This document shows, one piece after another, positions 9,027 through 17,430 of a DNA stretch of 40,680 nt. Both the position numbers and the translations under genes were made by a program. The notes below the pieces were generated by a model. The model was given only the letters and a program-made list of their open reading frames with translations. It searched no databases and was not told the DNA's origin. Numbering within the stretch: the first letter of the stretch is position 1; every line of letters begins with the position of its first letter. Where the stretch lies: assembly GCA_002719315.1 (NCBI GenBank), contig PBHD01000005.1, positions 83,041-123,720 on the forward strand, written 5' to 3'. This DNA is from Flavobacteriaceae bacterium. Its GTDB lineage: Bacteria > Bacteroidota > Bacteroidia > Flavobacteriales > Flavobacteriaceae.

Positions 9027-9218
9027 ATGGAAATTCCAGCAATAGTAGGAGGAGGTTTAATAGTAATAGGTGTAGGTATTGGTATAGGAGGCATCGGTAG
9101 AGGTGCTATGGAAGCAATTGGTCGTCAACCAGATGCTTATGGTAAGATACAAACGGCTATGTTAATTGGAGCTGCTCTTGTAGAAGGTATAGGCTTTGCA
9201 GCAATGTTTGTACTTTAA
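9027..9218 (+). CDS. atpE: F0F1 ATP synthase subunit c
   Basis: A 63-aa hairpin of two glycine-rich helices that forms the rotor ring. The polar loop is GRQPDAYGK (residues 32-40), and the ion-binding carboxylate is E53 in GAALVEGIGFAAMF. The residue after E53 is Gly, and the first helix carries no Gln opposite it. Sodium-translocating rings usually have Gln in helix 1 and Ser/Thr after the Glu, so the sequence points to proton coupling (inference from family knowledge). The gene is shorter than typical 70-80-aa subunits but complete. Confidence 0.96.
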   Translation: MEIPAIVGGGLIVIGVGIGIGGIGRGAMEAIGRQPDAYGKIQTAMLIGAALVEGIGFAAMFVL

Positions 9219-9244
9219 AATAGATTTTATTAAATTTTTTAATA

Positions 9245-9742
9245 ATGGAAAAATTAATAACTGAGTTTTCTTTTGGACTATTTTTTTGGCACTCCTTAAT
9301 TTTTATTGGATTGATTTTTTTGCTAAAAAAGTTTGCCTGGAAACCAATTCTTGATGCAGTTGAAGAAAGAGATAATTCGATAAAGAAAGCAATTTCTTCT
9401 GCTGAGAATGCAAGAAAGGAAATGGAAACTTTAAAAGAAGATAATTCTCGAATTTTAAAAGAGGCAAGAATTGAGAGAGACAGGCTTTTAAAAGATGCAA
9501 AAAAAACAAAAGAAGAGTTAATAGATAATGCTAAAGAAGAAGCAAAATTGGAAGCTCATAAAATTATCAATCAGGCTAATTTATCTATCGAGAATGAAAA
9601 AAAATTAGCGATTAAAGAATTAAAAAATCAAGTTTCATTAATTTCAATGCAAATAGCTGAAAAGGTTATTAAAAAAGAACTTGATAATACTAATAAGCAA
9701 GAAGAGTTTTTGAATAAATTAATTGACGAAACTAATATTTAA
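9245..9742 (+). CDS. atpF: F0F1 ATP synthase subunit b
   Basis: A 165-aa peripheral-stalk subunit. One N-terminal membrane helix (residues about 8-28, FGLFFWHSLIFIGLIFLL) is followed by KKFAWKPILDAVEERDNSI, the conserved junction, and then a long charged coiled coil that reaches the F1 head. It follows atpE by 26 bases and precedes atpH by 9 bases. The sequence is normal for the family. An open frame on the opposite strand within it is a coding shadow. Confidence 0.96.
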   Translation: MEKLITEFSFGLFFWHSLIFIGLIFLLKKFAWKPILDAVEERDNSIKKAISSAENARKEMETLKEDNSRILKEARIERDRLLKDAKKTKEELIDNAKEEAKLEAHKIINQANLSIENEKKLAIKELKNQVSLISMQIAEKVIKKELDNTNKQEEFLNKLIDETNI

Positions 9743-9751
9743 TAATTCTTA

Positions 9752-10285
9752 ATGAAAAATAACCTAGCAGCCTTAAGATACTCGAAAGCCTTAATTAATT
9801 TTTCTGAAAATAAAAAAGCTTCAAAAAAAATTTATGAGGAGATGAAAGTAATTTCAAATTTTTTTTCTCAAAATAAAAAAGCTTTAAATTTATTTAGTAA
9901 TCCAGTAATTTTAATTAGCAAAAAGAAAAAATTGATTTTTAAGCTCCTTAAAAACACTAGTAAGGAAACTACCAGATTAATTGATCTTTTAGAAAAAAAC
10001 AAAAGGTTGTATATGATTAGAGATATATCTCTTAATTATATAAATCTATATAAAAGTAAAAAAGGGATTTCAAATGCTAAAATTACTACAGCAGTTAAAT
10101 TATCAAAAGAGCTTGAGATTAAGGTTATGGAAAAATTAAAAAACATACATAAAGGAGAAATTAAAATTTTAAATGTTATTGACCCTAAAATAATAGGAGG
10201 ATTTATTATAAATTTTAAAGGACTTCAATATGATGCTAGTGTTAAAAATCAGTTTAAATTATTAAAATCACAAATAGTTACATAA
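9752..10285 (+). CDS. atpH: F0F1 ATP synthase subunit delta
   Basis: A 177-aa OSCP/delta subunit, which joins the b stalk to the top of the alpha3-beta3 head. The N-terminal helical domain begins NLAALRYSKALINFSENKK. The C-terminal part ends with the typical IDPKIIGGFIINFKGLQYDASV segment (conserved GG, then D-x-S). Length and order in the operon are as usual. It is Lys-rich like its neighbours and shows no break. Confidence 0.95.
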   Translation: MKNNLAALRYSKALINFSENKKASKKIYEEMKVISNFFSQNKKALNLFSNPVILISKKKKLIFKLLKNTSKETTRLIDLLEKNKRLYMIRDISLNYINLYKSKKGISNAKITTAVKLSKELEIKVMEKLKNIHKGEIKILNVIDPKIIGGFIINFKGLQYDASVKNQFKLLKSQIVT

Positions 10286-10300
10286 AATAAAGACAAAAAA

Positions 10301-11878
10301 ATGACAGAAATTAAATCAGCTGAAATTTCAGCTATATTAAAAAAACAATTAGAAGGATTTGAATTAGAATCTTCATTTAATGAGATTGGAACTGTTTTAG
10401 AGGTTGGAGATGGAATAGCTAGAGTTTTTGGACTATCTGATGCTCAGTATGGAGAGTTAGTGTCTTTTGATGGTGGTTTAGAAGGAATGGTATTAAATTT
10501 AGAAGAAGATCATGTGGGAATTGTTTTGTTAGGATCCTCTAATAAAGTTAAAGAGGGAGACTCTGTAAAAAGAACAGGAAGAATTAGTTCTATTAAAGTA
10601 GGAGAAAACATAGTTGGTAGAGTAGTTGATACTTTAGGAAACCCGATAGACGGAAAAGGTGAAATTAAAGGCAAAACCTATGAATTGCCATTAGAGAGAA
10701 AAGCCCCAGGGGTTATATTTAGACAACCTGTTAATGAGCCATTGCAAACAGGAATTAAATCTGTTGATGCTATGATTCCAATAGGAAGAGGTCAAAGAGA
10801 ATTAGTTATAGGTGATAGGCAAACAGGAAAAACAACTGTTTGTATTGATACAATTCTTAATCAAAAGGAGTTTTATGATGCTGGTGATCCAGTTTATTGT
10901 GTTTATGTTGCTATTGGTCAGAAAGCTTCTACCGTTGCAGCAATATCTAAAATACTAGAAGATAAGGGTGCTCTTAATTATACAACTATTGTAGCTGCTA
11001 ATGCTTCAGACCCAGCAGCAATGCAGGTTTATGCTCCTTTTGCTGGCGCAGCAATAGGAGAATTTTTTAGGGATACTGGAAGACCTGCTTTAATTATTTA
11101 TGATGATTTGTCAAAGCAAGCAGTAGCATATAGAGAAGTTTCATTATTGCTTAGAAGACCCCCTGGAAGAGAAGCTTATCCAGGAGATGTTTTTTATCTT
11201 CATTCAAGACTATTAGAACGTTCAGCTAAGATTATTAATAATGATAAAATTGCTTCTGAAATGAATGATTTACCAATATCTTTAAAACCAATTGTTAAAG
11301 GGGGAGGATCATTAACTGCATTGCCAATTATTGAAACTCAGGCTGGAGATGTCTCTGCTTATATTCCTACTAATGTGATATCAATTACAGACGGTCAAAT
11401 ATTTTTAGAATCGGACTTATTTAACTCTGGTGTTAGGCCTGCAATAAACGTTGGTATATCTGTCTCTCGTGTTGGAGGATCAGCTCAGATTAAATCCATG
11501 AAAAAAATTGCAGGAACTTTAAAATTAGATCAAGCTCAATATAGAGAGCTAGAGGCTTTTGCTAAATTTGGATCAGATTTAGATGCTGCTACTTTAAATG
11601 TTATTGAAAAAGGAAGAAGAAATGTTGAAATTCTTAAGCAGGCTCAGAATGATCCTTATACAGTTGAAAATCAAGTAGCTATTATTTACGCAGGCTCAAA
11701 AAATCTTTTGAAAGAAATAGCTGTTGAAAAAGTAAAAGATTTTGAGAAAAGCTATCTAGAAGAACTGAATAAAAATCATAAAAAATCTTTAAATAGTTTA
11801 AAACAAGGAAATCTTAGTGAAGATGTATTAAAAACATTAGATTCTGTTGCTAATAAAATCTCAAAACTTTTTGCATAG
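10301..11878 (+). CDS. atpA: F0F1 ATP synthase subunit alpha
   Basis: A 525-aa nucleotide-binding but non-catalytic subunit of the F1 head. Visible are the Walker A motif GDRQTGKT (171-178), the Walker B region [12 protein letters not shown], the conserved [21 protein letters not shown] segment (283-303), and the arginine finger R390 in [10 protein letters not shown], which completes the catalytic site on the beta subunit. The C-terminal helical domain is intact. atpD and atpC (beta, epsilon) are not in this window; in Bacteroidota they normally lie in a separate operon. Confidence 0.98.
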   Translation: MTEIKSAEISAILKKQLEGFELESSFNEIGTVLEVGDGIARVFGLSDAQYGELVSFDGGLEGMVLNLEEDHVGIVLLGSSNKVKEGDSVKRTGRISSIKVGENIVGRVVDTLGNPIDGKGEIKGKTYELPLERKAPGVIFRQPVNEPLQTGIKSVDAMIPIGRGQRELVIGDRQTGKTTVCIDTILNQKEFYDAGDPVYCVYVAIGQKASTVAAISKILEDKGALNYTTIVAANASDPAAMQVYAPFAGAAIGEFFRDTGRPALIIYDDLSKQAVAYREVSLLLRRPPGREAYPGDVFYLHSRLLERSAKIINNDKIASEMNDLPISLKPIVKGGGSLTALPIIETQAGDVSAYIPTNVISITDGQIFLESDLFNSGVRPAINVGISVSRVGGSAQIKSMKKIAGTLKLDQAQYRELEAFAKFGSDLDAATLNVIEKGRRNVEILKQAQNDPYTVENQVAIIYAGSKNLLKEIAVEKVKDFEKSYLEELNKNHKKSLNSLKQGNLSEDVLKTLDSVANKISKLFA

Positions 11879-11883
11879 ATTTT

Positions 11884-12747
11884 ATGGCTAATTTAAAAGA
11901 AATAAGAAATCGAATTGGGTCTGTATCTTCTACTATGCAGATTACTAGTGCTATGAAAATGGTGTCAGCGGCTAAATTAAAAAAAGCACAAGATTCAATA
12001 ATTGCAATGAGACCCTATTCAATAAAATTAACAGAGTTAATTCAATCTTTAACGTCTTCCAATATTTTAGAAGTGGATAATATTTTATCTACCAAAAGGG
12101 AAATTAAGAAAATATTAATTGTAGCAATTACTTCAAATAGAGGATTATGTGGTGCCTTTAATTCAAATATTATAAAAAAAGTTCAATTTTTAATTAATGA
12201 TGAATTCAAATCTAATAAGGTTAGTTTAGTTACTATTGGGAAAAAAGGAACGGAGTTTTTTACTAAAAAAAATTTAGTTTATTCAAGTCATGATAAAATT
12301 TATGATGACTTAAATTATAAAAATGTTTCAGAGATTACTAAAACAATTATTGATTCTTTCATTGACGGATCGTTTGACAAGGTAATGATTGTTTATAATC
12401 AATTTAAAAATGCCGCAACTCAAATAATTAAATCAGAACAGTTTTTACCTATAGAAAATCAGACCTCTGATCAAAATCCTGAAATTAATAATTACATATA
12501 TGAACCATCAGAAGAGCTAGTTTTAAATGAATTGATCCCCAAGTCATTAAAAATTCAACTTTTAAAGTCTATAAAAGACTCAATTGCCAGTGAACATGGT
12601 GCCCGTATGACAGCTATGCATAAGGCTACAGATAATGCAACAGAGTTAAGGGACCAATTAAAATTATCTTATAATAAAGCAAGACAGGCAGCTATTACCA
12701 ATGAAATACTCGAAATTGTTGGAGGTGCTGAAGCTCTTAAAGGATAA
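11884..12747 (+). CDS. atpG: F0F1 ATP synthase subunit gamma
   Basis: A 287-aa central rotor shaft. The N-terminus (LKEIRNRIGSVSSTMQITSAM) and the C-terminal helix (SEHGARMTAMHKATDNA) are the two strongly conserved parts that form the coiled coil in the head. The Rossmann-like middle contains SNRGLCGAFNSNI. It starts 5 bases after atpA and is the last gene of the atp operon; about 60 bases and a promoter-like box separate it from dut. No strong terminator hairpin is visible after it. Confidence 0.97.
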   Translation: MANLKEIRNRIGSVSSTMQITSAMKMVSAAKLKKAQDSIIAMRPYSIKLTELIQSLTSSNILEVDNILSTKREIKKILIVAITSNRGLCGAFNSNIIKKVQFLINDEFKSNKVSLVTIGKKGTEFFTKKNLVYSSHDKIYDDLNYKNVSEITKTIIDSFIDGSFDKVMIVYNQFKNAATQIIKSEQFLPIENQTSDQNPEINNYIYEPSEELVLNELIPKSLKIQLLKSIKDSIASEHGARMTAMHKATDNATELRDQLKLSYNKARQAAITNEILEIVGGAEALKG

Positions 12748-12782
12748 TTTATATTTTTATTTTAAACGAAATTACCTTTTTG

Positions 12783-12790
12783 TACTTTTG
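12783..12790 (+). promoter_or_regulatory. -7 promoter box upstream of dut
   Basis: TACTTTTG matches TAnnTTTG exactly, 16 bases before the dut ATG. It is preceded by CGAAATTACCTTTTT (12767-12781), a stretch nearly repeated upstream of the recombinase gene at 26832-26846. Confidence 0.5.
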
Positions 12791-12806
12791 AATAAACATT
12801 AAGTTT

Positions 12807-13244
12807 ATGATTAAAGTTCCAATAATTAATAACAGTCATTATGATTTACCATCATACTCAACAAAACAATCTTCAGGATTAGATCTTAGAGCAAATATTA
12901 TAGAAAAAATTACGTTAACTCCTTTTGAAAGGAAATTAATTCCAACTGGACTGTCAATTTCTATACCTGAAGGATATGAAGCACAGGTTAGACCTAGAAG
13001 TGGACTTTCAATTAAAAATGGAATAACAGTTTTAAATTCTCCTGGAACTATAGATTCCGATTATAGAGGAGATATAGGTGTGATTCTAATTAATTTATCT
13101 AACGAATCATATGATATAAATCCTGGGGATAGAATTGCTCAGCTAGTATTTTCTAAATATGAAGAAATTGAATGGGTTACGGTTTTAGATTTACCAGTTT
13201 CTAGAAGAGGTGAATCAGGTTTTGGAAGTACAGGAAAAAGGTGA
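12807..13244 (+). CDS. dut: dUTP diphosphatase (dUTPase)
   Basis: A 145-aa trimeric dUTPase that hydrolyses dUTP to dUMP and pyrophosphate, keeping uracil out of DNA and supplying the thymidylate pathway. All five family motifs are present: SGLDLRA (23-29), RPRSGLS (62-68), GTIDSDYRGDIG (80-91, with the catalytic Asp), GDRIAQLVF (107-115) and the C-terminal arm RGESGFGSTG (134-143). The gene has its own promoter-like box and is followed 50 bases later by the DUF4292 lipoprotein gene. In flavobacteria dut commonly precedes envelope genes of this kind, so it probably shares a transcript with them. Confidence 0.98.
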   Translation: MIKVPIINNSHYDLPSYSTKQSSGLDLRANIIEKITLTPFERKLIPTGLSISIPEGYEAQVRPRSGLSIKNGITVLNSPGTIDSDYRGDIGVILINLSNESYDINPGDRIAQLVFSKYEEIEWVTVLDLPVSRRGESGFGSTGKR

Positions 13245-13294
13245 TATTTTTTTCTTTTTTTAAATTATATATTACACAATAAAGTTTTAATTAA

Positions 13295-14086
13295 ATGATT
13301 TCAAATATTTTTAAAGTTCAAAGAATTAAGCTTTATTGCATTCTTTTATTTTTCCTTTTTTTTGGATGCAAATCTATAACTGTTTTACCTACGAATAAGC
13401 CAATATCTAATGTTAATGTAAATGCATTAATTGATAAGATTAATAATAACTCAACAAAATTTAATAATCTTAAATCAAGAATTAGAGTTACATATGATGA
13501 TGGAAAAAAGAAAGAACTAATAATTGTTCAGTTGAGAGTTAAATCAGATGAAATTATCTGGTTAAGTGCAACAATGCTTGTGCCTATTGCTAAAGCAATT
13601 ATTCTAAAAGATAAGTTTAGATTTTATGAGAAGTTTCAAAAAACTTTCTTAGAGGGAGATATAAGTTATATTAACTCTCTTTTAAAAACAAAAATCAATT
13701 ATAATAATATTGAAAATTTGTTATTTGGAAAGTCATTTGTTGATCTTAAAAACTATTCTTGGAAACAAATATCGAGTTCTAAAAATTATATTTTGATATC
13801 TAAAGGAAAAAAAAATTTATTTAACCCAACCCTTTTTTTTAATCCAGTAAATTTTCTTTTAGAAGAACAAAGAATTTTTTTGCCAGATATATCTGAAGTC
13901 TTAAGAATTCAATATTTAAATTATATAAATATAGAAGATAATAATATACCTCAAACCATTAGAATTTCTTTAATATATGAGGGTGTTTTAAGATCAATAG
14001 AATTAGAGGCTACTAATATAAATTTCCCTAATAAGCTTAATTTTCCTTTTGAAATACCAAAAGGATATAAAAAATTAGACATATAA
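13295..14086 (+). CDS. DUF4292 family lipoprotein
   Basis: A 263-aa lipoprotein: a hydrophobic signal segment is followed by the lipobox FFGC with acylated Cys 25. The body (KFNNLKSRIRVTYDDGKKKE, then IIWLSATMLVPIAKAIILKD) has the look of the LolB/LolA-like fold that characterises DUF4292, in which a curved beta-sheet could hold a lipid. Function is not established. Its stop codon overlaps the start of the EnvC-like gene by one base (TAATG at 14084-14088), a conserved pairing in flavobacteria, so a shared role in envelope biogenesis is likely. It should sit at the outer membrane facing the periplasm, but its orientation is unknown. Confidence 0.87.
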   Translation: MISNIFKVQRIKLYCILLFFLFFGCKSITVLPTNKPISNVNVNALIDKINNNSTKFNNLKSRIRVTYDDGKKKELIIVQLRVKSDEIIWLSATMLVPIAKAIILKDKFRFYEKFQKTFLEGDISYINSLLKTKINYNNIENLLFGKSFVDLKNYSWKQISSSKNYILISKGKKNLFNPTLFFNPVNFLLEEQRIFLPDISEVLRIQYLNYINIEDNNIPQTIRISLIYEGVLRSIELEATNINFPNKLNFPFEIPKGYKKLDI

Positions 14087-15297
14087 TGTTTAGATATATT
14101 TATTGGGTTTTATTTTTATTTATTAGCATAAATCTGCAAAGTCAAAATATTAAAAAACAAAAAGAACTAGAAAATAAAAGCAGATTATTAAAAAAAGAAA
14201 TAAAAAAAATAAACGAGCTTCTTTTTTCTAATGAAAAGAAAAAGAAAAACGCATTAGAAGAAGTAGAAGATTTAGAGTTAAAATTATCTTTCAGGGAAGA
14301 ATTAATAAAAATAAATAACCAACAAGCAAATGAAATACTAAAAAGAATTAGTATTAATGAAAAAACTATTTTAAATCAAAGAAATCAATTAGATAAATTA
14401 AAAAAAAATTATTCTAAAATGATCAAAAACTCCTATCAGAGTAGATCATTAAACAATAGATTAATGTTTTTATTCTCTTCAGACAACTTTTATCAAGCAT
14501 ATAAAAGATTGGAATATCTAAAACAATATTCAGCTTCTAGAAGAAAATTTGCCGATGAAATTAAAATAAAAACCAAGTTACTTCAAGAGCTTAATCAATC
14601 TTTAATTAATCAAAAGACTAAAAAAGATAATTTGATAAAAGAAAACAGAAATGCAAAACAAATTTTATTAAAAGAAAAAAAGCGTCAAAAAGAAGTAATT
14701 GATTTTTTATTAAAAAAGAGAAAAAATTTATCTGTTCAGATAAATTTAAAACAAAAACAGTCAAAAGAAATTGATAACGAAATAGAAATTTTGATTAAAG
14801 AAGCAATTATCGCCTCAAAAAACAAAAAAATAAAATCTAATTCAGTTGAATTTGATTTGACTCCAGAAGCTAAATTAATTGCAAGTAATTTTAGATCAAA
14901 TAAAGGAAGGCTTCCTTGGCCTCTAGAAAAAGGAGTTGTTATTCAAAAATTTGGAAAGCAACCTCATCCAGTAGTAAGAACAACAATGATTCAAAGTAAT
15001 GGGGTAACTATTGCTACAAAGCCAAATTCTTTTGTTAGATCAGTATTTGATGGAGAAGTCATGGCAATATTAGTTTATAAAGGAAGCAATCCTTCAGTTC
15101 TTATTAAACATGGAAATTACATAACAGCATATAAAAATTTGGGAAGAGTAGATGTAAAAAAAGGAGATATAATTAAATCAAAACAAAAGATAGGTAAAGT
15201 TTTTACAAATCAGAAATCTGGAAAATCAACAATGCAGTTTAGTATTTTTAATAATACAATTCCCCAAAATCCAAAAAATTGGATTTATGAAATGTAA
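14086..15297 (+). CDS. EnvC-like murein hydrolase activator (degenerate LytM/M23 domain)
   Basis: A 403-aa secreted protein with a signal peptide (residues 1-19, ending LQSQ), a long Lys-rich coiled coil (about 20-265), and a C-terminal LytM/peptidase M23 fold (about 280-400). In active M23 enzymes zinc is bound by H-x3-D and H-x-H. Here the His in QPHPVV remains, but the H..D position reads SNGVTI and the H-x-H position reads MQFSIF, so the domain is very unlikely to cut peptidoglycan. This is the EnvC pattern, in which the dead domain activates N-acetylmuramyl-L-alanine amidases during daughter-cell separation. It converges with the HU-CCDC81/SPOR gene only 4 bases away. Confidence 0.88.
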   Translation: MFRYIYWVLFLFISINLQSQNIKKQKELENKSRLLKKEIKKINELLFSNEKKKKNALEEVEDLELKLSFREELIKINNQQANEILKRISINEKTILNQRNQLDKLKKNYSKMIKNSYQSRSLNNRLMFLFSSDNFYQAYKRLEYLKQYSASRRKFADEIKIKTKLLQELNQSLINQKTKKDNLIKENRNAKQILLKEKKRQKEVIDFLLKKRKNLSVQINLKQKQSKEIDNEIEILIKEAIIASKNKKIKSNSVEFDLTPEAKLIASNFRSNKGRLPWPLEKGVVIQKFGKQPHPVVRTTMIQSNGVTIATKPNSFVRSVFDGEVMAILVYKGSNPSVLIKHGNYITAYKNLGRVDVKKGDIIKSKQKIGKVFTNQKSGKSTMQFSIFNNTIPQNPKNWIYEM

Positions 15298-15301
15298 ATA
15301 A

Positions 15302-16267
15302 TTATTCCTCAAGAAACCAAGCTTCTTCTTGTAATGTATATTTGACAAAAATTAGAAGATTAACGGCTTTTTTCTTAGAAATAAATCTACCATATGCAAC
15401 CCTATGAAACCCTTCAGAACTTTGTTTTGCCATTTCAGCTTTGTAACCTTCTTTAATTAGTGAATTAAGTTTGTTTTCAGCATTAATTTTTGATCTAAAC
15501 GAACCAGCTATTATACTAAAGTACTTTTCATTAGTACTTAAATTTGAAAAGCTTTGATTTTTATTTGCTTTGACATTTAGTTCAATTTTTGAAAGCTTAC
15601 CTATATCAAAAGTAGCTTTTTGAACATTTGATTTGATTTTTTTTTGTGCAATTTTAATTTCATTTAATTTCTGATTTGACAAATAGTTGTCAGTAAAATA
15701 ATATATACTTCCTATTAAAAGGATTGATATAATAGCAATAGCGCTGTATTTAATGTATACAATTTTTCTTTTTTTGTCTTTTTTTTCTGGGGTAAATAAT
15801 AAATCATCATTATTAGTTTTTTCCATAATTATTTTGTTTTTATTAAAAGAGAGTTTAGTTAAAGGATCCTTTTTAAAAGGGTATAGACCAAAAGAATCTT
15901 TATTAAAATTAATTTCGTTGTAGGCTAAAAATTTAATTTTACCATGATTATTTAGTTTCATTTCTCCAATTCCAGGAAAAATTAGGGATTCTTTATTTAA
16001 TTTTTCAATCCATTTTAAGATTTTTTTATTTATTAATTTTAAAATAGACTCATAATTAGTGTTTGTCTTTTGAGCTATATGTTTGGCAAGAATTCCATCA
16101 TTAGTTTTTAGTAGACTATTAAAGCTTATTTCTTTTTTTGGAGGTGAAAAAGTACCGTCAAAATTTAATTTAGCTGGAATTTTTCTAGTTAGAAAAGATC
16201 CAAAATCTGGAATTGTTACACATTCATATTGATATAATAAATCATTTATATAACTCTTTATTTTCAT
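15302..16267 (-). CDS. HU-CCDC81 and SPOR domain membrane protein
   Basis: A 321-aa bitopic protein. The N-terminal 140 residues (MKIKSYINDLLYQYECVTIP, PDFGSFLTRK, FPGIGEMKLN) form two HU-like CCDC81 domains in the cytoplasm. A charged linker leads to one membrane helix at about 172-191, and the periplasmic tail ends in a SPOR domain (about 245-321, YFSIIAGSFRSKINAENKL), which binds glycan strands stripped of stem peptides at the division septum. The architecture is known from Bacteroidota and fits a division protein. The convergent neighbour is the EnvC-like amidase activator, which would generate such denuded glycan. The gene lies 68 bases downstream of trpS on the same strand. Confidence 0.88.
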   Translation of the reverse strand: MKIKSYINDLLYQYECVTIPDFGSFLTRKIPAKLNFDGTFSPPKKEISFNSLLKTNDGILAKHIAQKTNTNYESILKLINKKILKWIEKLNKESLIFPGIGEMKLNNHGKIKFLAYNEINFNKDSFGLYPFKKDPLTKLSFNKNKIIMEKTNNDDLLFTPEKKDKKRKIVYIKYSAIAIISILLIGSIYYFTDNYLSNQKLNEIKIAQKKIKSNVQKATFDIGKLSKIELNVKANKNQSFSNLSTNEKYFSIIAGSFRSKINAENKLNSLIKEGYKAEMAKQSSEGFHRVAYGRFISKKKAVNLLIFVKYTLQEEAWFLEE

Positions 16268-16335
16268 ATTACTAAATTACTAAATTAAACCCTTAAAAAC
16301 TTTTAAAGCATAATTAATAATAAAATATTTTAGAA

Positions 16336-17304
16336 TTAATATCCAATTTTTTTTCTTACTCTTAATAGAACTTCATTAGCAATTTTCCTTGCTTTTTTAG
16401 CACCTTTAGTTAATAAAACTTCAACTTTTTCAGGGTTTTTAATGAAATAATTAAATTTTTCTCTTTCAATGGAAAAATGATTTAGGCAAAGATCTAAAAG
16501 AGCTTTTTTTGAATCACCATAGCCAAAACCGCCAGCTAAATATTTTTTTTCAAGTTTATTTATTTTTTCTTTTTCAGCAATCAGACTATATAATTTAAAG
16601 ACAGTACAACTATTTGGATCTTTAGGTTCATCATATGGAATACTATCTGTCTTTATTGACATAATTTGTTTTTTTAGATCTTTTTCAGGTAAAAAAATAT
16701 TAATTGTATTATTTTTTGATTTACTCATTTTTTGGCCGTCAATTCCAGGAATATAAAATCCATCTTTTTGAATTTTTGCTTCAGGGATTACAAAAGTCTT
16801 TCCCATTAAATTGTTAAATCTTGAAGCTACATCTCTAGTTATTTCTAGATGTTGTAATTGATCTTTTCCAACCGGAACAATTTCGGCATCATAAATTAGA
16901 ATATCTGCAGCCATTAAAATTGGGTAAGAGAAAAGACCAGAATTTATATCTGATAACTGGTCTGATTTATCTTTAAAAGAATGAGCAAGGGTTAATCTTT
17001 GATAGGGGTAAAAACAATTTAAATACCAAGCTAATTCAGTAACTTCGCTAACTTCACTTTGTTTATAAAAATGCGTTCTTTCAACATCTAATCCGCAAGC
17101 TAACCAAGCTGAAGCAGTTAATAAAGTGTTTTCTTTTAGAGTTTTTTTATTTTTAATTTGTGTTAGCGAATGAAGATCTGCTATGAATAAAAAAGATTCA
17201 TTATTTTCATTTTTAGACATTTCAATTGCTGGAATAACAGCCCCTATTAAATTTCCTAGATGAGGAGTTCCTGTGGCCTGAACACCAGTTAAAATTCTTG
17301 ACAT
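16336..17304 (-). CDS. trpS: Tryptophanyl-tRNA synthetase
   Basis: A 322-aa class I aminoacyl-tRNA synthetase that charges tRNA-Trp in the cytoplasm. The HIGH-type signature is TPHLGN (13-18) and the KMSKS loop is at 192-196. Between them the active-site segments SYPILMAADILIYDAEIVPVG and DQLQHLEITRD are typical of bacterial TrpRS. Length is normal. An exact TAnnTTTG box on the minus strand lies 15 bases upstream. No leader peptide or attenuator hairpin is evident in the short 5' region. It is divergent from plsC. Confidence 0.97.
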   Translation of the reverse strand: MSRILTGVQATGTPHLGNLIGAVIPAIEMSKNENNESFLFIADLHSLTQIKNKKTLKENTLLTASAWLACGLDVERTHFYKQSEVSEVTELAWYLNCFYPYQRLTLAHSFKDKSDQLSDINSGLFSYPILMAADILIYDAEIVPVGKDQLQHLEITRDVASRFNNLMGKTFVIPEAKIQKDGFYIPGIDGQKMSKSKNNTINIFLPEKDLKKQIMSIKTDSIPYDEPKDPNSCTVFKLYSLIAEKEKINKLEKKYLAGGFGYGDSKKALLDLCLNHFSIEREKFNYFIKNPEKVEVLLTKGAKKARKIANEVLLRVRKKIGY

Positions 17305-17319
17305 ATTTTTCTATTTAGA

Positions 17320-17327
17320 CAAATTTA
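17320..17327 (-). promoter_or_regulatory. -7 promoter box upstream of trpS
   Basis: Read on the minus strand this is TAAATTTG, an exact match to TAnnTTTG, 15 bases before the trpS ATG. The -33 position is T-rich but has no exact TTTG. Confidence 0.45.
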
Positions 17328-17430
17328 GTTTTTTCATTTTAAAAATAAAGATGTAATTAACCTTTTGAATTTATTTTTAAATTAATTTAATTATATATTT
17401 TGTAGATAAAGAATTACGATATTTGATTTT

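Noticed and set aside
9303-9509. Minus-strand open frame inside atpF
   Set aside because: It is antisense to a well-conserved gene; no start signal or independent support.
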